Source: Adineta ricciae (taxonomy: Eukaryota > Rotifera > Eurotatoria > Adinetida > Adinetidae). From it: 64,000 bases of DNA. Numbering within the stretch: position 1 is the first letter of the stretch; each line of letters opens with the position of its first letter. Both the position numbers and the translations under genes were made by a program. Of the stretch, positions 13,301-24,949 are shown one piece after another. The DNA is taken from NCBI GenBank assembly GCA_905250025.1, contig CAJNOJ010000165.1, positions 173,247-237,246 on the forward strand. The letters are read 5' to 3'. The notes under the pieces are model-generated. The model worked only from the letters and a program-made list of their open reading frames with translations, had not been told where the DNA came from and did no database searches.

Positions 13301-15224
13301 AACCATGCAGATACATGTTCTGAGAGCTATTCGATTTTGACTCGAATAGTATATCTTTGACGTTATATGAATATTTATATAAAGACACATACTTTGTGGT
13401 CACTCGTTGGCAAAGCAGTTTACTTTTTGTATGAGTTAGTTATGTTTTCAGAGATAGAATTGTCAGTTAAAGTATTGCGCTGAGGTTTTTCTGGAAACCA
13501 TGCGGTCAGTGGCGATACAGGTAACACCTTATTTTGCTTTTCGGAGAATAGGCGATGACAGTTTAACGCGAATGAATATTGAATACAAATATTTAATGAT
13601 AAGTTCGTATATCTGAAAAAAATAGTGACACATCAAGATTTATCACCGTATAAAGTAACATATTATATGAAACTACAGTCTCCAATGGGATATAATACAT
13701 ATACTGTAACGAAACTCGTATTAAATCATAGTGTATCAACTGACAATAAAATAGAGAATACTGTATACTACGATGATACAATCAATTAAATTAAATTGGC
13801 AATCTAGCTTGTAATAAAATTTCATTGTGCGACTCAGTATTTCTAGTAACAAAATATAAGCTATATATGGTACCAAAATTAGAATCGGGTCATGTAAATT
13901 TACATATGTCGAAATCTTTTTATTATAACAATTGAATAACTTAACATTTAGGTTAATATATTGTAGATTTTTATTATAATATCTAATGATACTCAGTTTG
14001 AAATATAATAAATATAAACTTGGCCCTCTATTGAGCATTATACTTCTCCTATAATGAAAATAGATCGAAATTATTGTGCAATCTAGCCCGATTTTTCCGA
14101 AGGAATTTGATTTAAATAATACATCGTTTGTAATTTAGAACATAGCAACGAGAAAATTGATCAATGAATATCTAAGTGAGAGTAGTGCCCTGGAAGAAAT
14201 TTTCTTTTATGCACATAAAGTCATAATGTACATGTTATGATCGATTGAACTCTTGTTCATGAAAGAAAAGAAGAAAAAGAGAAGATGTTTGGAAGTTTAT
14301 TTGTTTCTGCACTTTAAAATGTTACTGTTGCATAGACAGACGCTGGAATGAACAATATCGATCTTACATAATGCATTCTTTTTTCAGTAAAAGTCTGAAG
14401 TGTGTTTATTAAGAAAGAATAATATATAATAAGAGACGCAAAGTTTTATATTCCTAATGATGCAATCAGTCGCGTTGAAATGCAAGCCAATTGTATAAGA
14501 AAAAGAAATCTTCTTTGTATAGTATCCAACTCTAATTATAGACTGAAGCTTTGCAGAGGCTTCCTACTTAACAGTCGTTGGTAGAGAATAATATTCGAAA
14601 GGATAACTAAGTTTCAAAATACTACTAGCACATATGTTCGGTACACAAACAGCTCTCGTTTCTATATATATACATATTTCAATTAAGACCCCATCATGAG
14701 ATGAAACTCACATCACATCATGTGTAATTACAGCATAACGATTTCAAGTACACTCGACAAAGCAATGATTCATACATGGATACGACACTCTTTTTCAAGG
14801 TCTTGGAGAATGCGCACCATTCGCTGCGACAATAACCATTAAGCAGACAAAATGTGCATAAACTGATTGTCAAAGTTCAGGTAGACAAGCGTTATTATTT
14901 GTATTTTTTTGCTTGCCACATCGCCATCTTTTTTTCTATTTCAATCTGTATCACATGCGACTATTTCGTCCTGCGTAATATGCATGTAACGAATGAATTT
15001 TTGCGTGCAAATAGTAGCCTATATGTCAGAACATCGTCAACGTGTACCTGCTCGTTGAAAAAGAAAGAAAAAAAAATTCTACGTAGTGAGTGGTACAAAG
15101 AATCGAATAGAAGAAAAAAGAAATCGTTGACAAAATATATATATATTGATTTTATCAAGCTCGTTTTTTTTCTCTTGCTTTCTTCTTACTTTGTCGTTTG
15201 ACAGTAGTTCTACGATCAAGTAAT
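10310..15224. other. 4.9 kb gene-free stretch upstream of INSM
   Basis: No exon chain with recognisable protein was found on either strand; open frames here are short, AT-biased and unlike any family. A GT/GC microsatellite lies at about 11925-11947. A less AT-rich block at about 12600-12900 has stops in all frames I read and may be an eroded element or an RNA gene. This is the longest gene-free interval in the window. Its position at the 5' side of a neuronal transcription factor makes a cis-regulatory role plausible (inference). Confidence 0.5.
11925..11947. repeat. GT/GC dinucleotide microsatellite
   Basis: Alternating GT units passing into GC units; a simple repeat with Z-DNA-forming composition. 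Confidence 0.85.
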
Positions 15225-15818
15225 ATGCACAATACTATTTACTGTATTCTTATTCTCATATGTATCATTGCTGTGGATGAAAGTCGATTCGTGCCGCGAC
15301 CTGACAAGGTTCATTATGGTAATGTAGCTCAACCTCGTCGGTGGGGTAAATGGTGTTATGTGGATAACGAATGTGGCCTTGGATTCTGCAGTGCTTACAA
15401 ATGTCAATGTTATCCTGGATATATTACTTGGTATTTTATGGACACTTGTTCTTATGAGCAGCGTAAAAAATTAACTGCATTTCTTCTCTCGTTTTTTGTT
15501 GGAACACTTGGCATCGACTGGTTTTATTTGTCCAGAGGTTATGCAGGTTACATCGTTGCCGGAATTATAAAATTACTCCTTTCAGGCGGTTGCTGTTTCG
15601 GCTGGCCATTTATATTGATGGGCACTGACAAAAAATCGAGGAAATACTTCGTTTTTGGTAATGCTGTCAATATTATTCTCTCGGCTGCAGCACTTATATG
15701 GTGGTTAATTGATTGGATTCGAATTCTAGCCGATGCTTTTCATGATGGTTACGGTGCACCATTACAGCCATGGGGATATCAGTATTACTATAACGGCCGA
15801 TTTCCTTATCGTGTATGA
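15225..15818 (+). CDS. Secreted-pathway TM2-domain protein with EGF-like cysteines (copy 1)
   Basis: A single exon of 197 residues. The ATG at 15225 is followed by a hydrophobic signal peptide (about residues 1-18); the open frame further upstream has no ATG. A short Cys-rich EGF-like segment (about 48-77; CYVDNECGLGFC, CQCYPGY) precedes the TM2 domain: a charged QRKK stretch, helix 1 (LTAFLLSFFVGTLGIDWFYL), a glycine-rich hairpin, and helix 2 ending WWLIDWIRI. TM2-domain proteins are small two-helix membrane proteins; the TM2D members are linked to Notch and amyloid biology. The C-terminal tail is Tyr/Pro-rich. A paralogue with the same plan lies 1.2 kb downstream. Confidence 0.85.
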   Translation: MHNTIYCILILICIIAVDESRFVPRPDKVHYGNVAQPRRWGKWCYVDNECGLGFCSAYKCQCYPGYITWYFMDTCSYEQRKKLTAFLLSFFVGTLGIDWFYLSRGYAGYIVAGIIKLLLSGGCCFGWPFILMGTDKKSRKYFVFGNAVNIILSAAALIWWLIDWIRILADAFHDGYGAPLQPWGYQYYYNGRFPYRV

Positions 15819-17040
15819 ATACTTTTGTAAATAAGCAATGAATTTTTATAACTATATATACGTATTTGTTTTAAATGAAAGAAGTACTAAAAACAGTAAT
15901 TCGGCTTTTTAAATATTATATATATATATATATTTTGCTGTGCATTCACTTCAGTTCAAAACCCATTTTTTGATCGAAGAAAAATCGCATGTTATTTCTC
16001 ATATAAAAAGTTAAAGGACATTTCGTGGGAGAAGAAAATATTAATAAAAACACATTTGAATTCATCGCGAATAGAACGAAGAACAACAACTAAATGTACT
16101 CTCGATCAACATTAACTGCGACACCGAACAGCTAACCGATACATGAGAAAAAAATCTTTTTCGATTCGAATTACCAAACATGATTGTGAAAATGGGACAG
16201 AACTATTTTATAGATCACCCGACGATAAAGTCAAATTTTAAAATAATATTTAGAAAATAAATAAAAGCGTACTCATCCGACACTTCAGGAGTGCATCGAT
16301 GAGTAATATGCATTACTAATTTTACATAGTCAATAATCGAATTGAAATGAAAGCGTATTCCGCTATTTCGGTTCTGTTATTATGTTTACCAATTTAACTT
16401 AATACTTTCAACAGATCTGAAAGTATTGAACGATAACAAACAATGTTTTCAGATAAAAATATGAAGATTTAATACCGAAAGAGCTATGCATTCTGTATGT
16501 TCGGCAACAATGTACATCTGTCATTCTTTCGCAAAGGACATATCTGAGATTGTTTCTATTTCAACACGTACTCTGCCAGCGGACATTCTTCAGATACCGA
16601 CGTACTTGCGAATAAGAATAGTGTCGGCTGTAGCACGTGCGCTTCTCAGAATACAAATACTGATCGTGAAGAACAATAATGATCTAAAGCGAGTTATATT
16701 TATAACAAAAATCCACTTCTTGGACAGACATTGATAAATGAATAAGATAATAAAATATTCATAAACACTGGTCAATTTTCGTTCATGTAAACAAATGATT
16801 GAAATAGATGATAACTGTTTTTGAGCATATTTTGTGTGATGAATTGATGAATGAGAACACGAATTCCAACACGATGTCAGCTCTCTTTCCTCGAAGAATG
16901 TGTTCGAATCATTCTGAAATGTTTATAACTGCTCCCATTTTCTTCGTTACTTTCATTCTACGATTTATCATATTGACGGACAGAAGTTTCATCGGATACA
17001 AACGCTCCACATCGCTTTTTTCGTCTTAGAAAACCATCAC
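15819..17040. other. Intergenic between the two TM2 genes
   Basis: AT-rich, with a TA-dinucleotide run near 15917-15936. No supported gene. The open frames at 16486-17029 lack family resemblance and overlap stop-rich sequence. Confidence 0.5.
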
Positions 17041-17643
17041 ATGGCAAAATTTACGCACCTTTTATTTTGTATCACCCTAATTACCACCTTGATTTCGGCC
17101 ATCTATACTATCAGTTTACCAACTAACGAGACGGCTCATGGTGCTGTCGTCGTCACAAATAATGAAAATGGTATCGTAGTAAAGGTACCAGTATGCTATG
17201 GACCACATGATTGTGGTCACGGAAAGTGCATTGAAAATCGCACAAGCTGTCAATGTGAACGAGGATGGATCACAGTTAATAGTACGAATGCAAGTGAAGA
17301 GACAAAATATTGTAATTATCAACAGCGTTCGAAGAAAACAGCTTTCTTTTTATCATTCTTCGTTGGCGTGTTCGGTGTTGATTGGTTTTATCTTTGCAGA
17401 TCAAATTTACTCTTCATATTTGCTGGAATATTGAAATTATTTTTGGGGCTCAGTTGTGGAGGTGTTTGGTTTTCAACATGTTTCGCGTCAGAAAATGGAA
17501 GTATTGAATCATCTAAATCCAAATTTCGCGCTGCTAGCACATTCTTCAGTTTGTTAACATTTGCATGGTGGATTGTTGATTGGAGCCGTATATTAGGAAA
17601 TCGCTTTCCGGACGGTAATGGTAACATACTTGGTTCATGGTAG
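17041..17643 (+). CDS. Secreted-pathway TM2-domain protein with EGF-like cysteines (copy 2)
   Basis: A single exon of 200 residues with the same architecture as the upstream gene: signal peptide (about 1-20), Cys-rich EGF-like part (CYGPHDCGHGKC ... CQCERGW), a QQRSKK stretch, TM2 helix 1 (AFFLSFFVGVFGVDWFYL), a second hydrophobic stretch, and a final helix with WWIVDWSRILGN. Several NxS/T sites precede the helices. The same order of domains and intronless structure suggest local duplication, but the two copies are strongly diverged, so it is old. AATAAA at 17734-17739. Confidence 0.85.
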   Translation: MAKFTHLLFCITLITTLISAIYTISLPTNETAHGAVVVTNNENGIVVKVPVCYGPHDCGHGKCIENRTSCQCERGWITVNSTNASEETKYCNYQQRSKKTAFFLSFFVGVFGVDWFYLCRSNLLFIFAGILKLFLGLSCGGVWFSTCFASENGSIESSKSKFRAASTFFSLLTFAWWIVDWSRILGNRFPDGNGNILGSW

Positions 17644-17956
17644 AAACAAGATTTCACACAATGATCTATTCATTTATTGTTAGCGTAGGGACGAAAAACA
17701 TCTAATCTTTTTTTCTGTTCGTTCATTGTTAAGAATAAAGTGGATACACAATATTAATCTAAATTTTCAGAAAAAGTAACACAAAAATTCAAACTAGATC
17801 ATCGTCAAATAGTAGTGTTTCGTTCGTCTCTGATGTTGACAAGTTTCTAGGTAGAAATAGATCATCTTCATCATTGGACTGGCGCATCGCTGATGGTAAA
17901 TTCCTTGGAAAAGATTCATATATATGATTCAAGTCAAGAGATAGAGAAATGTTGTT

Positions 17957-20832
17957 TTACTCTCGAGGTGTAGCGAACAGTCGCTGACGGAGCGTTTGGA
18001 TACGTGTTGTAGTTGCATCGGCAGGCGTCACTGTTAACGTTGGAATAAGACGATTTCGATTAAGATCATTTTCAATTGATTCATGATTGGCAGCTAAATC
18101 AATCTGTTTTCGAGAAACAGACACCAATATAGTAAAAGATCTTACTTATTGTTATATCTGGAACTTCTAATGAATATGTTGGATACATGCTTGGTCGTGG
18201 TCGCGTTAACACTTCAGCTAGTTTCGATTTCGTGCCGACTGCCTGTGAACGAAATGAATGATGATCGCGCGCTTTCTCACAGATGAGTTTACTTTGAGAA
18301 CAGTATTGAGTAGTTTTGGATCTGGTTTCGGTGGATGATCGACAATGATTGGTTCTGCTTGAACGATGCCATCATCGCGATTAGCTTCTTCGTCGTCGGG
18401 TTTCGACGAACGCTTCATTAGTTTTCTTTTAATGACAAATGGGATGATTTCTACATATTCGTTTTTTCACCTACCTGGCCTTTCGACGTAAGATTTTTCC
18501 AGCTTCAGGAAAATCTTTCAATTGTTCATTCAGATCCGCTTTATGTAAAGTAAATAGCGTTGAGAAACCTCGCGAGATCACCTGTACATATTCAAATTAT
18601 CGAACACACATCTTCACCCCTTAATTACTTACATCAGCTGTACGTCGATTTCCACCAGCCACTTCCAGTAAACTGATTTCACCAAATACGGCACCATCTT
18701 CAAGGCCTGCTATACGTTTATCATCGATGAAGACGTCAAGAACACCATGATTGACAATATACATTTCTCGGCCAATTTCACCCTACACTCAGCCATGTCA
18801 CATCGGATTGGTTTAAAGATCAAAAATATATTTACCTTTTTACAAATATAATCACCTGGTAAGAACAGAGCAGGCTTTAGTTTTAATACGAGCGAATGAA
18901 GAAAAGTCCTTTCACAGTCCTAAACCTGAAACCATGAGACGAAAATCAGCAAAAATTGTACATACTTGAAATAATTGCACTTTCGATAGTGTATCATAAT
19001 GAATACTGATAGCTAATTCTGTTTGCAGTGTAGTTGGTAAGAATGATAGAGTTGTATCATCATCTTCTACTCATAAAAAATACAATGCAAAGTCTACGTA
19101 TGTTTTCAACTTACCGAGAGTATTTCTATCCTCCCAATTATATTGAAACCAGTTTCTTACTCGATCTTGCACAGTTTTTGGTAGTTCAAACTTCTTTAAA
19201 TATTGCATGACTTGTTCAACTTTATTTTGATATTCCGAACGTCGTTGATTCATCGATTGAAACACATCACGTATTTGTCCAATTAACAAAGCGAATATAA
19301 ACAAAGCGAATAGATACCCGATGATAACGAAAACATATTCTAAGCCCGTTTCAGGGCTCGGAATATTTCCAATAGTCGATGCAATTTTAAAGCAATAATA
19401 AAACGAGTACGAATATGCACTCATACGTGGTTGATTTTCGATTTTATAAACCCATCCATTGTTGACTCCATGTCGACGTTCATAATTGGAAAAAAGAAAG
19501 TAGATACACGCATAAACATGGACAGATAGGATAACATAGAGAAGCAAAGCGAGAATTCGAACTAGACGTACACTTGCAAAGAACGATTGAACCCATCGAT
19601 CACAATTTCGAAAGAAATCCGTTAAAGATTGAAGTTTTAATAAACGTGGCAAACGAAATATTGCTTGAAAGCCAAAAAGAAAATAGAATAAATCCAATGG
19701 AATCAATGATAAACAGTCGAAGATGAATCGCACTGAATGGAAATATCTTATGGCTGTTAAACGAAATGATGTCTACAATAGAAAATCGATTCTCGTGAAA
19801 ATTATCGACACGTCTATTCGAAGGTCGAAATCACTTACAACCCACAGACCATTTTCTAGATATTTAATTCTTGTCTGAACAAAACATGTGTCAATTAGAT
19901 ACAAAACATCACATGAATAATCAATAATCAGCCACAGCCAAATTTGTGTTTGGCCTTTGTCCCAAACTGGAAATGCGATACGAAATGGTACCGATATAAA
20001 GTTATACAAATACGCCATTGCGACAAGAAGTAACCAAATTAAATGTGAACTGCCTAGTAAAAAATAAAATAAAATAAAACTACTAGTCAAATCAACGGAA
20101 TATTTTCTACGTACTGTCGGTATCAATCGGTTTTCGAATACCACATTTACGTGTACAGCGGAGAATAGTTCTTTGTACACTTTGTTTTAGTCCGGTGCCT
20201 TCGATTTTTATACTATCAGTCGAAGCTTGGCTTACAGTTTCTGATGCGAAGATCGAGCGACGTGGAAACTGACTTTGCTGTTGTTCTTCACGAACAGTCA
20301 CGCTGGTTCCTGTGAAAGAGAGTTTGATGAATTATTCTTTGTTAAAAAATGATAAATATGAGAATTTCACATACCAGTATTACCATGCTCGAAATCAGAT
20401 GGTTGATGAATGATTTCTTTAATTGTATCTGTTCGATAGCTGAACTTTCGACGTAAGTTGCGTAGTTGTTCACTAATCGATGATGCTCGAGATGCACGCT
20501 GACTGTAGTTCGAAATCGAGTCATATATTAGACTGAAACAAGTAATAGTGAAGGCAAATTCATAAATCTATGAACTAAATTATGTTTACTTGCTATAGCT
20601 TCGGACAGGTGATCTGCCTATGGGTTGATCTTCTTCGTCATTAGTGACTAAAAAAGTAAAAAGAAATGTGTTTCATCTTTGATTGTGCAAAATGTGATTA
20701 ATACGAACTATCGATTTCTGGAGTGGTGAGATTTTCAAGTGTTATTTCGTTTAGATCATTTTCCGTATCTAAGCTACAGATTAAATTGTCATATGCTTCG
20801 AATCGTTTTCCTAATCGGGAACGCTGTGTCAT
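17957..20832 (-). CDS. Cyclic-nucleotide-gated cation channel subunit (CNGB-like pore)
   Basis: Multi-exon, from the ATG at 20830-20832 to the TAA at 17957-17959 (end RLFATPRE). An N-terminal Ser/Arg-rich region is followed by S1 (near 20050-19980), S2-S3, an S4-like RLPRLLKL segment (near 19650), S5, the pore and S6, then a C-linker (QYNWEDRN) and a full cyclic-nucleotide-binding domain: [17 protein letters not shown], then [20 protein letters not shown] at about 18700-18640, which is the phosphate-binding cassette with its Arg. The pore reads [12 protein letters not shown]. Alpha subunits carry a Glu directly after TIG, beta subunits a Gly-Leu-Pro-type loop, so this looks beta-like, with Asn in place of the Glu. 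CNG channels convert cGMP/cAMP changes into cation current in sensory cells. Confidence 0.9.
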
Positions 20833-21278
20833 TTTACGTTTCCTTGAAAGAAATGTGACTTGAACTGAGCTCCATTCATAACGTACAGATTAAAAACCAT
20901 AGAAATATAGCGGATGCGCATGTTTCTTAGAAATTATCCTCCTAAGAAAGAGATAGCAGATGTCACTTGCCATAACATTCGTTGAAGAAAATGTTCATCA
21001 GTTCTTTTTCGTTATAGCTATTACGCATTTACGAATAGACGGTCTAATCTGGTATTATTCTATGATATAACTATTAGCATCATTGATCGATAGATTTCTA
21101 AATTAATCTATCAACTCCTTTACAATCAGTTGAAATTTGAGATGATGAATGCTTGAATTGAACAACGGCGACATCTATCACAATTCTACCTAATTCGCTC
21201 TTTCGACTTGTCTAACATTGCAATGAGAAACGAAATAAGTCTTTGGCTTTTTTAGTTGTGATTTCTCAATCGACGAAA
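20833..21278. promoter_or_regulatory. Divergent promoter interval, CNG channel / SAP30BP
   Basis: 446 bp between two start codons on opposite strands. No clear TATA box or known site was recognised. A pyrimidine tract ending TTTTTTAG lies about 25 nt before the SAP30BP ATG. Confidence 0.5.
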
Positions 21279-22651
21279 ATGTCTGACAAAGAAATGACTA
21301 CCAACAATTCGATGGATGTTGATTCAGTTCCTGCTAAATCGACTCCATCTCCGAATGTACCATCATCCTCTGCTGTACTTGATATTGGTATCGGTAGTGG
21401 ATATATATCGGGTTCAGATGACGAAGAAATGACTGAACCGACAACATCGCAGAGTTCAACACCAGACTCGACAACACTTCCGCCGACCACGAAGAAAAAA
21501 CCTCTAACAGCTGGCAAACATCCACTTACAAAAAGTTCGTATTGCTCGTTCAAAGAAAACGATGTCTTCTGAGAATAAGAATACTTGTTATTATTTTAGC
21601 AAAATCATCACTAGTTAATTATGAACGCGACTCCGATGACGATGAACATACAGATGATGAAGACGACGATGAAAACGGGCATTCTAATGAGGAACAGGAT
21701 CTAGACGACGACCGATCTAATTCCAATCATGCCGCTCCATCGCATGGCGAAGAATCGGATATTCTTCAAATGGAATCAAGTACATACGCTGAACAAACAA
21801 TAGTCACATCGGATTTGCTCAATGTGACACCGGTATACTCATCTTGACAATCTTCATTTCCCATGTGTTCAATTCAATTCATTCTAGTTCAAAGGAGACG
21901 ACGCCTCACCATCTCGTTCCGACCTACAGTCAAGTAAGAAACTATTAAATAAACTAATCTCGGCTGTACCCCATGTTCTTATAGATTATGCATTCGTATT
22001 TCCAGAAGACGCAGAAATTCGCATACCACCAGAACCATCAAAGAACTGTTCGGCGAGGCTGCAAGTAAAGACGGGTATTTCTCAATGAGCGCAGTTAATT
22101 CTTGATTTTTTATAGGCAAAATTCGAAGACTATTATGATCGATATATCAAAACAGGTATTGATCAAAATGCTGTTATTCAAAGATTGAAAGATTTTCGAA
22201 ATCCATGGTATAAAAATGATTATTTTGTTATGAAAAAGCATTCGTTCAATATGTTTCTATTTAGTATGTACGAAAAAATGATTTCACATTTGGATATCGA
22301 TGAAATTGGTACAAATTTTCCTCAAGTAAGTTGGATAAATTTGATCTTGTGCATTTATTCATTTATTCTGCATTTAGGAATTGTATGATCCACACTTATG
22401 GGGTAAAGAATCGTATTACGAAGAATTAAGTATGAACATTTTGTTTTGATTGCTTATGAAAACACCGAATGTGCATTATTTGTATAGGTAAAACGCAAAA
22501 ACTAGAAATGGATCGACGAGAAAAAGAACGGCGCGATCGAGCTAAAATTGGCTTTACTCCAGGTGTGAAAAAAATCGATCAACTCGGTATTGGTTCAACG
22601 AATAATTCGGATCTCGGTGGTGAAAAACGTCGCAGTCGTTTTGATCAATAA
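21279..22651 (+). CDS. sap30bp: SAP30-binding protein (HCNGP family)
   Basis: ATG at 21279; stop at 22649-22651. The N-terminal half is acidic and Ser-rich with an LVNYERDSDDDE segment. The conserved HCNGP domain follows: PPEPSKNC, a helix with DQNAVIQRLKDFRNP, then (after splicing) the segment MYEKMISHLDIDEIGTNFPQ, DPHLWGKESYYEEL, and a basic tail ending KRRSRFDQ. An intron at 22208-22264 (57 nt, no in-frame stop) must be removed to restore the family sequence FRNP-CMYEK. The family is nuclear, reported as a transcriptional corepressor partner of SAP30 and as a splicing cofactor for short introns, which is of interest in a genome whose introns are this short. It is followed 220 bp later by a dehydrogenase on the same strand. 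Confidence 0.9.
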
Positions 22652-22871
22652 TCATATACATATATATAGTACATTTTTGCTGTTGTTTCTACTGTTACGA
22701 TGATGAATACATAATGAAAAACTAGAATTTCTTCTCTGTTTCTTTCTTTCGTACACTCATCATTAGGAATTTCGTTCCAACTTCTTGCAGACTGTTATAA
22801 ATATGAAAAGGAATGTGTAGTTTCAGTTTCTAATAAAAGAAATACATTCTATCTTTTATACTGTTGAATAG

Positions 22872-23836
22872 ATGAAGAACGTATTGATTACTGGAGCTAA
22901 TCGAGGTATTGGCTTGGCATTAGTAAAACAATTTTTGGCATCGAAGGTCGATTATGTTTTTGCAGCATATCGCCAAATGGATCGTTCAAAAGTAATCTGA
23001 TATTATCCTACAATGTGATCGTGTAACCGTGATTCTTCTAAAGGAGTTATTCGATTTGGCCAAACAACATTCAGCAACGGTGATACCAATTCAATTGGGT
23101 TTGTTGCTAAGTTGAGTAAGAGACCAAAATTCGGTTGTTTTTCAATATTGATAGACGCTATCGATGATTCAAGTATACAAAAAGCAGTCGATAAGGTCGA
23201 AGAACGGTTGAATGGTAAAGATTTCAACTGTTTAATCAACAATGCAGGTACAACAACGAAATTAAGATTCGCTAATATCAACGAAAAGGATATGATGGAA
23301 ACCTATCGACAGAACGTAATTGGACCATGGAAAGTCACCAAAGTAAATTTCTTTCTTAAACACACATCATACAGTTTATTTGCAAATAACATTTTTCGTA
23401 GGCATTTCTACCTCTTTTAGAAAAATCTGCTTTTCAACTCACTCAACGCGATATAAAACAATCTTCAGTGATTAACATTTCGTCAATTATGTCGTCGCTT
23501 GAATTAGCCAGTAAATTACCTATTCCTTATTATGATTATCAATGTAGTAAAGTGCGTTTCAAATCTTCATAATTGACTTTCTTATCTGCATTCCTCCAGG
23601 TTGCGTTGAATATGTTAACAATTTGTATGGGTAAAGATCTTGAGAAGAAGAAGATTTTCTTTTCATTCCTTCATCCTGGTTGGGTTAAAACAGATATGGG
23701 CACAGATAAAGCACCACTAACACCAGCTGCTGCTGCTGTAAATATTCTCGAATGTCTACAAGCTATGACCAACGAACATTATTGCAAATTAATCGATACA
23801 CGTGATGGAAAGAAAGTGACAGTTTTACCTTTCTAA
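22872..23836 (+). CDS. Short-chain dehydrogenase/reductase (C-factor/sniffer-like)
   Basis: Exons 22872-22991, 23044-23098, 23155-23342, 23402-23551 and 23600-23836 give 249 residues. The Rossmann motif TGANRGIG is at about 7-14. The NNAG motif, the catalytic Ser in INISSIMSS, and the YxxxK pair in YQCSK are all present, as is the HPGWVKTDMG segment typical of the C-factor/sniffer (carbonyl reductase-like) branch. It is predicted to be an active cytosolic NAD(P)H oxidoreductase; the substrate is unknown. The start codon directly follows an AG (22870-22871) preceded by a pyrimidine-rich run. AATAAA at 23869-23874. Confidence 0.9.
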
Positions 23837-23898
23837 GACAAATTTCTTTTTTCAAAAATGCCTTGATTAATAAAAAAAAAACAAAGAATGTGAGTTAT

Positions 23899-24575
23899 TC
23901 ATGATAGGAGTGTGTAACGGTACGCTCTTCGGTCGGAAATCATAACCGATTGTCGAATGGATTTCAAAATCAACATCATTGTTGCAAAAGTTAAAGAAAT
24001 ACCTACAATTAGCAGAGAAATGAGAATTGTATAGCGAATTGTTCCACTTGTTCGGTCGATCCATGATGTCCATTTGATTTGGGTTGAGTTCACTATGGAC
24101 GACCAGAAAATCGTACCGAATGATGAACGAATCTCATTGATCGCCAAGGTTTTATTCATTTGTTTCGAATTTTTGAGCATATTAGCTAATATTTTATACT
24201 GTTCACATTGACCTGAGTAGCACAAACGACCGAGACAAACATTTGAAGACGATCGGACAGTAACTTGGCATACGTTGGAAGATGCTAAAAGAATGATGAT
24301 AAGTATGAATGATGAAGTAAAATGTTCATACTTGTTTTATTCGAATGATTCGATGTGCAACAATTGAATTTACATGAATCGATCAAATTCTTCATTATCT
24401 CTTCATTAGAAACGGTTGCAGTCGTATTAAACTTAGTATTACATTGATAGAGTTCAATATTAAATAATGAATTCTTCTGATTGAGAGTTATTTTGTTAGT
24501 AGTCGAATAGGCCATTGTCGTAAAAAGAAATTGATATTGAAAAAATAGAGGGAGTACTAACAGATGCATTTGCAT
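23899..24575 (-). CDS. Unrecognised secreted/single-pass membrane protein, Cys-rich
   Basis: I do not recognise a family. Two exons: 24575 down to about 24343, then about 24284 to 23899. The start is followed by a hydrophobic signal-like segment (LLVLPLFFQYQFLF). An ectodomain of about 140 residues contains many cysteines (FNCC, VCLGRLCYSGQC) and NxT sites, then comes a TM helix (YTILISLLIVGISLTFATMM) and a short basic tail ending YTLLS. It lies on the same strand as TMEM26, about 375 bp downstream of that gene. The exon join keeps frame (TSSNVCQVTV). A surface receptor-like protein is possible but only inferred. Confidence 0.6.
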
Positions 24576-24949
24576 ATTGTTCTACTATATTTGTATGATA
24601 ACAGACAAATGAAATGGAATGCAAATGCGTCTTTTCATTCTTATTATAGTATGTAACACGACAATCACATACTAACAGCAGACTGAAATAAAGCCACAGC
24701 TGGTTTCATGATTCGTTGAGTCAGACAATTAAGTGTTATTGCTTCAAGTGTCCTTCATCGGAATCATTTCAAATTCGACGTTTTTTTTTGTTTTTAAGAT
24801 CGATCTATTCCAAATATAGTAGCATATCATATGAGTACATGATCAACGATCGTATACTGTGTTTATTCATCTAACGGTATTCCATTATCGAAAAACAAAG
24901 AACTGAAATATCTTCGAATAGATTGAAAGAGAAAAGATTGAGTTTTGGT

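Noticed and set aside
10580-15200. Short frames in the INSM upstream interval (e.g. 13736-14038 minus, 14854-15201 plus)
   Set aside because: Composition follows AT-rich background (Tyr, Ile, Leu, Lys), no domain or exon chain, and overlapping frames on the other strand.
15917-15936. TA repeat as a promoter TATA box or terminator
   Set aside because: A simple dinucleotide run downstream of the first TM2 gene; more likely a microsatellite in the 3' flank.
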